64,000 nucleotides of DNA from Lyophyllum atratum (Eukaryota > Basidiomycota > Agaricomycetes > Agaricales > Lyophyllaceae): the NCBI GenBank assembly GCA_014905825.1, contig JACGCN010000068.1, positions 1 to 64,000 of the forward strand, read 5' to 3'. Positions 55,009-64,000 of this stretch are shown piece after piece. Both the position numbers and the translations under genes were made by a program. Every line of letters starts with the position of its first letter. Positions within the stretch are counted from its first letter, which is position 1. The notes below the pieces were generated by a model that worked only from the letters and a program-made list of their open reading frames with translations, did not search any database and was not told the origin of the DNA.

Positions 55009-56080
55009 AATGTTCTCATTCCTTACCTCTCAAAGACATGGACGCAGAGAACGATAACTACCACTAAAAGACTTGAGAGATATTGGAAGGATATTCCAGA
55101 TCTTCAGTATTTTCCGAATATTCTTTGGGTACGGAATATCTCTTTAACAATCCTTGTATTCTTTCAAGATCCGTTGTCCAAGAAGATCGACATTTGCATC
55201 CGTGCAAAGAGTGAATGAGGTTCGAGAAAAGGCTTATGGCAAGTGAACAGTCGATGATCGCGACGACGGTTTTTCCCCGTTTGAGACGTCAAGACCTACC
55301 CACCTCTGTCAGTGTGACTGAGACTACTTCTAGGATCGGGGACTTTTCGCGAGTTGGGACCCTGGTCAATAAGAAGCTGCTTGCAGTAAGTATAGCAAAC
55401 AAATGCTACTGGTTATTCAGCGCATCTAGCCCCTTCTTTCACGAACTGCTGGTATCTTCGTCGACACAACCTGACTTCAAATGAGCGACGGCTCCCCTTG
55501 TCTGACGTCTTTTCACATCAGAATTCGCAAGGCAAGCATAGGCCACTTCTGGAGAACCTTGACAAGCTGGTACCATGGCGCTCGCGAGCAGCTCAATATG
55601 AGATCGTCGATTCAAACATTCTCCCTGGGTCGTCCCATCCAAATTACCCACAGAGTTAAGGTAGGAGAGACAATCGCCAGAATCCCAGCGGAGTACCCGA
55701 GTACATATATGTCACCCCAAGGTGGGCTCCACCTGGACTTATGATGCCTCAACTCTCAGAGGGGCGGCCCCGCGACCCCGCTACGCTTTAGAATGCTCTG
55801 TGGCAGTCAAGGGTGGTGATCATATTTCTGCCTTTTTCTGAAGGGGCGAAGCCGACGTGTGCGGCGTTGAGTTGGATGTTCCGATGCACAGTGACACAGA
55901 GTCAGGCTTCGCTGGATTAAGACATCCACCTCTGTTCGCTGTTAAATTTACAAATAATATAAATACATACAACCTGATTCGCAATATAAAGATCGTTTCT
56001 TTCGCCCCAGGATTACGAGTGAAAACGTCTAAGATTGACATGACATGACATGACGCAACAGTGGCCTCATGGGAGCACTT
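55009..56080. other. 1.07 kb, possible short gene, otherwise nothing clear
   Basis: From 55215 an ORF (MRFEKRLMASEQSMIAT...) has a good donor gtaagtat at 55386. After an acceptor near 55523 a frame reads LLENLDKLVPWRSRAAQYE and IVDSNILPGSSHPNYPQS to TAA. This has coding character but no family I know. The remainder to 56080 is intergenic. Confidence 0.25.
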
Positions 56081-57176
56081 TCACCCCCAAAGAAACTCTC
56101 GAATAGCGTTCAGCTTATCGCTTGCGTCGGAGGGGAACTCGATCTTGTGCGCTGCGATGTCCTGCTGCATGTGGACAGTGCTCGTCGTACCAGACAGAGG
56201 AATGATTCCTTCGAGCTGCGCGAACCTGAAGACCGCCTGTTCAGGAGTACATCCCGCGGCTTGAGCGAGCGCACGGAGGGCCGGATGGGAGAGGAGCGAC
56301 GGCGACCCAGAGAGGGTCCAGAACGACCTAAGCAGAAATAGTCAGCACATCGAATCCTAGCTTCGCAATATCATGCAACGCACTGGTACATGACTCCGTT
56401 CACTTTGCAGTACTTATGCACATCCCTATCCCATCCATTCCCCTCGTACCACCTGTCCTGCACAACATCGACCTTCCGCTCCCGGCTTAATGCATGAAGA
56501 AGGTTGACATCGTACGCGTTGCTGATGCCAATCGCACGGACCTTTCCTTCCGCCTGCAACGCAATTAGCGCGCGCCACGCTTCGAGTGTTTGTTCCAGCG
56601 TCTTGAGGGGGGAGTGGAGGAGGTAAGTGTCGATATAAGTAGTTTTCAGGTTGGTGAGAGATGTCTGGAAGGAGGTTTTGATCTGATCGCCGATTGAGTC
56701 GCTAGGGTTGTATGGGATAGGGAGCTTGGTGTCCTGGCCCTGGATTGACGTGTATCTAGAAAAGGTAGAAGTCGATGGTTTCGTGGGGAAAGTATTCAAG
56801 CTCACTTGGTCTGCAAGAAGATATCTTCACGCTTTATACCGTGGTCCTTCCGGAGTATTTCAAGAGCGTCGCCAACTAGGTCCTCGCTGCGTGCCTAAGT
56901 TCAAGTTGCGTCACGCCACTCAGGTTGCAGCAACTTACCGGTAGTGCTTCGGTTGGCCCGCTAATGAGATGGTTGAGGACATATAGAATGGTTATACTGG
57001 GTGCAAAATAATCCATACCCGTGTCGATAGCGCGAAACCCTTGGAGAACGGCATTGACAACCAGGGAGGTTGTTTTCTCCTTCTTCCTGTCATCCACCAA
57101 TATTGGTTCAGACTCCAGCTATAATTCGACGACGGTACCAGGCAGTTCCATAGATAATCTTGGCTACGATATGCAT
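56081..57176 (-). CDS. Aldo/keto reductase
   Basis: Start MHIVAKIIYGTAW at 57176. Introns restore KKEKTTSLVVNAVLQGFRAI DTAGQPKHYREDLVGDALE, then IFLQTKYTSIQGQD. The catalytic set of the superfamily is visible: Asp in AIDTA, Tyr in KHYRED, Lys in QTKY and His in YLLHSP. The barrel continues WRALIALQAEGKVRAIGISN, and in the last exon FWTLSGSPSLLSHPALRALA and GIIPLSGTTSTVHMQQD (NADPH-phosphate loop). The C-terminus is IREFLWG. NADPH-dependent carbonyl reduction is expected; the substrate cannot be inferred. Confidence 0.88.
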
Positions 57177-57721
57177 TGCAAAAGCGTGTCAAATGGTCAG
57201 TGGCGTAAGTGGATGTCACCGCAGATGCGTGAGAGGTATCGCTGACTAAAGCAGAAATGCAAATTCACTTTCCGACACTCCCGAAGACTCCGCGAAACAA
57301 CTTTCAACTTGCCTTAACCATCTGTAACAATTAGGCTTCGATGCACCTAGGACGCACCTGTAGACACTGCGGCTGATCAAAGCGAACAATCCCAGTCGGA
57401 CGCGCGTTTGGACCGACTGTGCTTGGACCTGTTAGACCTGCCCATCGTAGATCGAGTCTTCTCAGAGGCCATTGCACTTCAGATATGAACACTTTTTTCC
57501 TATCCAGTCGAAGGCCGATCAGTGCCGCCTCCCCCACCGCTTTGTCCTCTATGACACCCCTGAAAGAAGATATTGGCCCGATCTCCAGTCGTCCTGCTCC
57601 TCAGTGCCAACTTTGACGGTGGGCACCTTGGACGGGCACCATTCACTGGTGGGGTGATACACAACGCCACCCATCCTCCTTCCCAGCTTTGATTTAGCAT
57701 TTGCTTTGACTCTGCTCGACT
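57177..57721. other. Divergent intergenic region
   Basis: Upstream of the aldo/keto reductase and the next gene. No gene seen. Confidence 0.35.
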
Positions 57722-58585
57722 ATGAAGTGGGAACCGTTGAAGCTCTTTATCACTTCCATAACATACACACTCATCCCGATATTTTTGAACCCCGTCATGT
57801 CATACAACGCTCTAGGTCGCCGCAATGCCATCGACATGACGGCAGGGAAGCAAATGCTCGCTGAGTACAATCTCACCAGCCTGCAGATGGCACAGCTTGT
57901 CACCGAGCAGCGCCTCCAGACTGCCCCACCTCTCGAAAACTCCCTTTATAGGATGTCCCACCCTAGCGCTAGATGCGCTCATCCTCACTCATTTGGCGGC
58001 CCATCCCTGTCCCCGCCTTCGCCTATCCAAAATTCGGCTAATGCCGTCTTCTATCCTCGATGGGGCGAAGAGGTCGGCATCCCGATTCTGCAATGCTTAG
58101 CCAATGAAGCGGAGTATATCAGCGCCGCGAAGAGCTCAATCTTACATGCATTACCCGAAGCGTTACAAATCGTCGCCATGAAGCAGCCCAAGACCCATCT
58201 TGTTATCGATGTGAGTATCCTTGAAGTTGTCCCAAAATTACTATTGATGTCATTTTTCCCAGTGGCCAGGATATAATCATCTTAACCAACATTACGAGTT
58301 CAATTTTACTAAGGGCGACGGGTGCACCTTCTTAACCGTTGGCGAGATGGCAACGCAGATTGCACAAATTTACCAGCGCTGGTATAAGGTGCGTACCCCC
58401 CGCCTTCATGTATCTTACCGCAGCGATTCATGACGCGCTTTCAGACTAACCACCGCAGATTCCGAGAGGTCAAAGGCGCTGTCCGTCTCGGTCTTGACGG
58501 TGCAGAGTATCAGAACATGCGCCTGTGCAGGCTATGCTTGGTCGAGGGAGCACACAACCTCTGGAAGGCAGACGTCATCCTATGA
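57722..58585 (+). CDS. Unknown protein, possibly DUF6699-related
   Basis: Exon 1 runs from 57722 (MKWEPLKLFITSITYTL) or from the internal Met at 57797 (MSYNALGRRNAIDM) to a GT donor at about 58211. A middle exon reads WPGYNHLNQHYEFNFTKGDG CTFLTVGEMATQIAQIYQRWY. The last exon reads FREVKGAVRLGLDGAEYQN and CRLCLVEGAHNLWKADVIL. The TVGEMATQIAQIYQRW helix recalls the DUF6699 pattern, but the rest is too diverged for certainty. With the first Met there is a hydrophobic N-terminus that could be a signal anchor. Confidence 0.55.
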
Positions 58586-58781
58586 GCCTCCGCTACCAGT
58601 GTCATCGAGGTTCAATGGTTGGCTTTTTCAATGAACGTGGATCTCGGACTCATATGTAACATGTAAATAGACGCTTCTTTCATGACTTCTCTCGATGTGA
58701 TTTTCCACGAATCACCGTTCGCTGCTAAGGACTTTATGAGAACGTGGAAATATTACGACGGGATAAGACGGGCTACAGGTT

Positions 58782-59247
58782 TCAGAGCGTGCAGAACTCG
58801 ACAGGACCAAGTCGGCGACATCTGCGAAGTATTTCGGTGAAGAAACAATAAGAGCAAGTAAGCAGCTCACGTTCCACCAACATCTCCTAGTATTGGTCCA
58901 CAACACGTATAGTTACCATGTTTCGGGCCTATGGTAGGTATAGGTAAACGTTATGCTTCGGCAAAATTCAGGACTCATTATAAGGGCTTACATTCATCCT
59001 GAGATGTCAAGGAGATGATAAATTTGGTGACGACGAGAAACAAAAGACATGGTACACACCTTTCCGTTTGCGCCTTCTCGTCGAAAGGAGTAGTACCCAT
59101 GTTAATAAACGCTCCTTGCATGCTTGTTCAGATACAATACGCACAGTGATAGACCGTTTGTTTAGGCCAGTCGTGCGGGGCTGCGACGGTAGGGGCCACG
59201 ATTGAGGCAAGTGCGAATGCAACAGCGAAGACGGTGGCTTTCAACAT
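58782..59247 (-). CDS. Small secreted cysteine-rich protein 1
   Basis: Exons 59145-59247, 59060-59073 (14 nt), 58992-58998 (7 nt), 58871-58928 and 58782-58821; 73 aa. Signal peptide MLKATVFAVAFALASIVAPT VAA. The mature part has the family pattern QTVYHC-ANGKDEC-PKHGNYTCCGPIL-GDVGGTC-RRLG-FC. Six or more cysteines including a CC pair suggest a disulfide-stabilised apoplastic protein. It is paralogous to 59796-60309 and 62939-63390, and all three share the exon plan. The function (effector, antimicrobial or wall protein) is unknown. Confidence 0.72.
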
Positions 59248-59795
59248 TGTAGTTGGTATTCCGAATTAGGGGGACTTGTTTAGGGAGACTTTTTTGTTTC
59301 TGTCGATCTGAAACTGACCCGCATTTATAGGAGGCCCAATGCATGGTGTCTCTCTCGTCTGAAGCTAGCTTGACTATGTTGATTCATGAGGTGCTCAAAC
59401 CACGCATAAAATGAAGATGGATGGAGATGGACGACATGTACGTATGGTGGCGTATCACCCTTTCAACAGCGCCCCAAGAAGTGTGGGAACCTCCATTATC
59501 GCTTTTCGAATCGGAGTGTAGTATTTTTAGAACTGTAGGAGGCACAATAAACCTGAGTTTGAGTAAATCATTCCTAATAAGTCGAGATGTCATTCGACTA
59601 ACTGGCAGGAGGGCTGCGTACTACTCGTAGTATAGGGGATAGGTGTCCCCTGAAGCCAGGAACATGAGAACTGGCAGTAAGGAGGAAAGCATAGACATGT
59701 TTACCCGTGCTCACAAGATGTTCCCAGGTGAGAGCTGTTGCAACTGTTGCATCATCGGAGAAAAATAAAAACATGGAGCTATTTAAGTTCTTGGG

Positions 59796-60309
59796 TCACA
59801 TTCCATTACTCGCCTCTGCTTCTCTCTCCATTTCATCGGGACAAGGCCGGCCAGGAAGAAGCAGGCGACAACTAGTATGAGGTAGTCAGGTGGAAAGAAA
59901 ACTTGAAAAAGCAAAGAGAGCAGGCTTACAATCCGCCCAGAAATGGCACAAATGGTCCACAGCATTTCCAGCCACCAGGTGGGCCTAGACCGCAGAAAGA
60001 GGTGAGTTACGCCTTTCGCCACTGATTAAAGATGATTACACGAGCTTACACGTCTAATGAGTCAAGTAAGAGTGAGAGTGAGCAAGTCGATGACTCGGGG
60101 ATTAGAAGGGACGACTTACCTCTCCGGGTAATCCGCCTTCGTTGCGAAAACACAATTACGACTATATCAGCAAACACCTCTTGGATGCATGAGGAATGAT
60201 ACGTACAGAAAATAAGCGTCTGCTTGGCTTCAGCGTTCGGGGCCACCACAGCGGGAGCGCCACCAGAGGCCAAGGCCAAGGCAACAGCAAAGAAGGTAGC
60301 TTTGAACAT
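59796..60309 (-). CDS. Small secreted cysteine-rich protein 2
   Basis: Exons 60207-60309, 60120-60136 (17 nt), 60050-60053 (4 nt), 59930-59984 and 59796-59871; 84 aa. Signal peptide MFKATFFAVALALASGGAPA. Mature pattern QTLIFC-GLPGETC-PPGGWKCCGPF-VPFLGGFC-RLL-PC, with an acidic tail EMEREAEASNGM. The 4 nt exon ACGT between ttag and gtaagc supplies Thr plus the first base of the conserved Cys. The C-terminal exon is longer than in the paralogues. Confidence 0.72.
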
Positions 60310-61388
60310 CGTGGATACTCCGAAAGAGTCGCGCTCTGACTCTCCTATTGGTCTGGAACCGTTCACTTTTTTTTAGGATGGCCCTAGAATAGGACTTTGC
60401 TCCGTACTAAACATTCCCGGGGTCCACACTTTGTTGGACCATTCAGAGTTCTGCGGCGCATCTAGGCGTCTGATAAATGGAGGAGTCCATCAATCAGTTG
60501 GGGTTGTACTGGGAGTCGCCCTCTCGACGCTGCCGCGTAAGTAAGTATGTCAGCAGCGCGGCCAGTAATCTCTGAATCAGTTCTGATAGGAATCGAAGAG
60601 TAACGTCGAAACGCGTCTTGGGATGCCGAAGGATACCGAAGCGAGTCATGGGAGGCGGCCAACAAGAGGTTCGAGAAACGACTCTCCGGGAGCGCATCCT
60701 AGGTGAGGAAAGGAGAAGGCGGGTATCATTCTGAAGCTTAGAGAAGTCAAAAAGAGGCACATAGTAGTACTAGTAGTAGCAAGGAGTCTTTGACTTTCCG
60801 CCCCACGCACGTGATTCCCAAAAAGGAAATTGCTTTAACTTACGCAAGTAACTCGAGCTCGTTTTCGAGTTGAGCTGATTTGATTATCACGTGCGAGGAC
60901 ATTGACGCGTTTGTTGATCAAGTCAACGCGTTTTGTTTCCGCACCACCACATCAACCACCCCTAGACCCCGTCACCCTCCTCTTTCGCCGCTGCTGCGCA
61001 GATCTCCTGGCCTGAGATAGATAGGGTTGGGTCTGTTTGAGTATACAATGTATTAGTGTATCAGATTGGCAATAAAATCCTCATTGTTCTTACTCAAACG
61101 GCTTATGTGAGATCACTCCAACATGTACAAGTGTCAACGCAACAGAAACTTCGAAGATGCTGCACAATGTCAAGTTCATCTTGGAACAATGGTGGTTTGT
61201 TCCGAAAAATGGCTCGATTGCCGTTTTGAGAAATTTCCTTTTTCGGAATTACGTGCGTGGGGCGGAAACTTGATTGAAGTTGAAAGTCGCCAACTGTCGC
61301 GAGCCGCGACCGTTGCCCGAATTGAACAACGCGTTCCACAGCATTTCCACACTACCGTCTATCACGTCCGCTTCCACCTTACTGCGAT
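60310..61388. other. Intergenic; part duplicated upstream of paralogue 3
   Basis: The segment 60400-60760 resembles 63480-63850 (shared ataggaatcgaagagtaacgt versus atagaaatcgaggagcaacgt, and gagtcatgggag). No gene is confirmed. The minus ORF 60494-60760 is homologous to a frame in the other copy and could be a decayed neighbour gene. Confidence 0.4.
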
Positions 61389-61616
61389 CAAACATGGAGG
61401 GGAAAGCGGTACGCCTTGCAACGATTCATCATGTGCCGTTCAACGCTAATTTCTTCTGGCAGATACAATGCACTCCTGCCACCCGTAACGTAGCAAGTCC
61501 CACAAACATGGAGGAGAAAGCGGTACGCCTTGCAACGATTCATCATGTGCCGTTCAACGCTAATTTCTTCTGGCAGATACAATGCACCCCTGCCACCCGT
61601 AACGTAGCAAGTCCCA
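61389..61616. repeat. 114 bp in-frame tandem duplication
   Basis: Two near-identical copies, about 61389-61502 and 61503-61616, each encoding KAVRLATIHHVPFNANFFWQ. Because 114 is divisible by three, the reading frame is kept. Differences seen: ggggaaa/gaggaaa-type changes and actcc/acccc. Confidence 0.85.
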
Positions 61617-62053
61617 GACGTAATCACAAGGCTGAAAAGAAGGGATCCACACTTCTCAGCACCACCCCTTCTCGCCTTGACAGGAACTACCTACAGTTCT
61701 ACGGCTTCGCCCTCAACGAGCCTTGGGTCATGCAATTCGCTCGAGCGAACCTTACTGGAGTCAGCGATCAGAATTATTGGTGCATTCTCTCCTGGGTGAT
61801 CCAGTATCTTCGGAGGAAAACACAGCACAGTGATATCAATGTCGAATCCGTCAAGATCGATGGTGAGACGCCGGCCAATGCCACCGTGTACGAGGGTAAA
61901 TTGAAGCACGTCACGATACTCTGCATCTGCGAATTTCATAAGGAGGCATGGCCGAGGCGACCGACGCTGGCACAGGTCAAGCAGTTGACCGAGATTATGG
62001 GGACGGAGCCTAGGTGGTGGACGGACCTTAACTCTCTTGAATTTTACGAATAG
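61394..62053 (+). CDS. Unknown protein with duplicated 38 aa N-terminal unit
   Basis: Open frame from the Met at 61394 (MEGKAVRL...) or the duplicate Met at 61508 (MEEKAVRL...) to TAG-equivalent stop at 62053. After the repeats it reads LQFYGFALNEPWVMQFARA, CILSWVIQYLRRKTQHSDIN, HVTILCICEFHKEAWPRRPT, ending DLNSLEFYE. It could be a lineage-specific gene. I see no signal peptide, membrane span or known family. The ORF extends upstream to 61274, but that part has no coding character I can judge. Confidence 0.5.
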   Translation: MEGKAVRLATIHHVPFNANFFWQIQCTPATRNVASPTNMEEKAVRLATIHHVPFNANFFWQIQCTPATRNVASPRRNHKAEKKGSTLLSTTPSRLDRNYLQFYGFALNEPWVMQFARANLTGVSDQNYWCILSWVIQYLRRKTQHSDINVESVKIDGETPANATVYEGKLKHVTILCICEFHKEAWPRRPTLAQVKQLTEIMGTEPRWWTDLNSLEFYE

Positions 62054-62561
62054 GTATGTGAGTGTATCGTCTTTTGAAGTTGTATCGCATTTTACACTCT
62101 GTTTCCAGTTCTCTCGGTCCATGTGAGCCGTGTAACAGATTTTGCGAATCGGTATGCGACCACGTTGCGTTTCTCATTCGCGCTCTGTAGGATACGAGAG
62201 CGATTGCCTTATGGTCCATTTATGGACTTCGACGAACTTCCAAGTCATCACGCATCGCATTCTTGCTCACCAGTTCCTGTATTTTCCCGTCTCCCTGCGC
62301 ATTTTCAGCCACATGTACTACTAGGATACAATACACATCATGCCCAATCTTCCCTCGAATACCATAGGTCGCATGGAGTGGCCCGCTTGATCTTCTGCTA
62401 TCTTCCACTCCAGGTATCGTGGCGATTGTTATTGTTCACCACGCCGTTCACATCGCAAGTCTTCTCTCTTCTGATGGTTCTCTCTTCTGACGACCGTTCC
62501 CCGTGAACAGTTGTGTGTGTCAGTCATAAAGACGCTGGACGATCAGAAGAACGTGACTGAC
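62054..62561. other. No gene seen
   Basis: Lies downstream of the unknown gene. It does not continue the metallo-beta-lactamase frame found next to it. Confidence 0.35.
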
Positions 62562-62693
62562 CTGAAATCGCTTTCAAGTAGGGAGCCATTGGGGTTGGCT
62601 GGATAGATATCCCTGACCGTGCCCTGTCCAACCACGAGCTCCGTAGTCGGCAGGAACTCTGACATGTCGCCTGTATGATCGAAATGGGCGTGG
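62562..62693 (-). pseudogene. Orphan metallo-beta-lactamase exon
   Basis: After an acceptor tttag (minus, 62694-62698) the frame reads HAHFDHTGDMSEFLPTTELV VGQGTVRDIYPANPNGSLLE SDF and meets a gtcagt donor. HxHxDH is the zinc-binding signature of the metallo-beta-lactamase superfamily. The preceding N-terminal strand and the following exons (second His, GD motif) are not found on either side. A secreted-protein gene occupies the upstream side from 62939. It is therefore a fragment. Confidence 0.6.
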
Positions 62694-62938
62694 CTAAACC
62701 AAAATCAGCACACCAAAAGAATATGTACAAGCAGGAGAAGTCGGGATTTCGCGAAAGCCTAGGCTGCTACATTCTCCCAGAGGCGGTTGGAGCAGAGACG
62801 GAGTCTTTTTACTCGTCGTCGCAAGATATTCGGACAACGGGAAATGATCGACGAAGCAAACGACGGGGGGACTATTTACTCGTCGATGTACATTCCAAAT
62901 CCTGTCTTGACTCCCCTCCGCCCCTTGTTCTGCGCGCT

Positions 62939-63390
62939 TCAAAGGACACAGTGCTGGCCAACACTAAGTTGCCGACAACTAATAGAAAGCAGTCAGACAT
63001 AGAAATAGACTGGAAGTATGACGGGCTTACGTTCCGCCCACATATGGATCAATCGGTCCACAGCATGTCCACCCAAGAGGGCCTAAATGAAGATGAGCAT
63101 CACTGTTCGCTACAATATCAAGATGATCATGCTAGCTTACAAGCCTAGCAAGTCAAGGCTAATGAGCAGTTGACGGGAAGATTAGAAAGGATGACTTACT
63201 AGTCCAGGCAATCCACCTTCATTGCGAAAGGAGAAGTATGCATGTCAACGAACACCTCTTGCGTACAGCCTTAGAGATAGCACGTACAGTGATAGACCGT
63301 CTGTCTAGTCTCAACGTTTGGGGCCGCGACGGCTGTGGCCACGACAGAAGCGAGGACGAGGGCAGCAGCGAGGAAGGTAGATTTGAACAT
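62939..63390 (-). CDS. Small secreted cysteine-rich protein 3
   Basis: Exons 63288-63390, 63200-63216 (17 nt), 63141-63144 (4 nt), 63031-63082 and 62939-62978; 71 aa. Signal peptide MFKSTFLAAALVLASVVATA VAA. Mature pattern QTVYHC-GLPGLAC-PLGWTCCGPI-DPYVGGTC-RQLSVGQHC-VL. The 4 nt exon GCTT is flanked by gctag and gtaagc, as in paralogue 2. Conservation of signal peptide, cysteine spacing and intron phases across the three paralogues argues that all are functional. Confidence 0.72.
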
Positions 63391-64000
63391 CGCGGATATC
63401 CTGAAAGAGGCTACTCTTGGATACTTCTCTCGATCTAAAATCTCTGAACTTTTATAACCTGAGGAAGGCGGCCCAAGCCCGACAATATGCTTGGAACCAA
63501 CCATTTTTGGAGTACGAAATTGCGCTGGATCATTCTGCGGCGGCGGTGCATTCAGGCCTGCTTTGGAATGCAGGGATATCACCCAATTGGAGTTGGGCCG
63601 TTGAGTTGGGTTGCCCTTCTGACGCTGGCGTAGGTATGCAAGCCAGCACGCCCAGCGATCCTGAAGCTGGGTTTGATAGAAATCGAGGAGCAACGTGTTG
63701 GTTCGTGTATTTGGGAGGTCGTGGGTGTTTCAGGGCGATTAGGACGCGTCATGGGAGCTGACCAGAGGGAGGTATGAGGACGGCGACCGCGGAGCACATC
63801 CGAAGTGTGAGTCGGGGCGCCGTTTGGGGAGCTCGAAGAGGCATTCCGAGCCTGAACGGCAGTAGATGTCACCGAATCCACACGGTAGGGCTGGATACAC
63901 GTGTTACAGTTCCTTGGAGCCATGTGTAAAACGAGCCCGAGTGTTCAGCTGGTGTTCAGTTTGATGATTGTCATTGTAGGGGATGACCGGGTGACTCGGG
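63391..64000. other. Upstream flank of paralogue 3
   Basis: Contains the segment related to 60400-60760. The minus frame YQTQLQDRWACWLAYLRQRQ corresponds to ELIQRLLAALLTYLLTRQRR of the other copy. No complete gene is supportable to the window end. Confidence 0.35.

Noticed and set aside
61274..61393. Upstream extension of the unknown gene from the Met at 61274
   Set aside because: The extra 40 codons carry no pattern, and the duplicated Met codons give more plausible starts.

Overview
The window is nuclear DNA from a basidiomycete fungus, most likely an agaricomycete. Nearly all genes are split by 50-65 nt GT-AG introns. The conserved genes are fungal (ATG3, CCP1, DPL1, CCR4, MVD1, prefoldin 4, muskelin, UTP25), and DUF6699, GH128 and KDZ/TET-JBP genes are typical of mushroom-forming fungi. 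Gene models were spliced by eye; where exon coordinates are listed, the reading frame was followed across every junction.

Region 1 (1-3312) holds the 3' part of UTP25 and a convergent polytopic membrane protein gene.

Region 2 (about 3450-21752) is accessory DNA. Its base layer is a tandem array of five related two-exon genes (copies A-E, minus strand) encoding roughly 85-96 aa proteins of unknown function. Two mobile elements landed in it. The first is a 1,240 bp LTR element with a single ORF, in the promoter of copy B (188 bp LTRs, 4 bp target duplication). The second is a 12.5 kb KDZ-type DNA transposon between copies C and D (inverted terminal repeats, 8 bp target duplication with one mismatch). 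The transposon carries an apparently intact KDZ transposase, a TET/JBP dioxygenase and three further intact genes. With both insertions subtracted, the five copies are spaced at about 0.74-0.91 kb.

Region 3 (22105-58585) is a gene-dense core: tRNA-Val, ATG3, a LYAR-like nucleolar zinc-finger gene, an intron-containing tRNA-Gly, a DUF6699 gene, CCP1, an alpha-arrestin, DPL1 divergent from prefoldin 4, muskelin, a secreted subtilisin, CCR4, MVD1, a GPI-type GH128 hydrolase, a pterin-carbinolamine-dehydratase-like protein, an aldo/keto reductase and an unknown gene.

Region 4 (58782-63390) has three paralogous genes for small secreted cysteine-rich proteins. All have five exons, including a 4- or 7-nt microexon. 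They lie among an unknown gene with an in-frame 114 bp duplication and an orphan metallo-beta-lactamase exon. Copies 2 and 3 also share upstream DNA, so they probably arose by segmental duplication.

The most unusual objects are the complete KDZ/TET-JBP composite transposon, the five-copy gene array it interrupts, the single-ORF mini-LTR element, and the microexon-bearing secreted-protein family.
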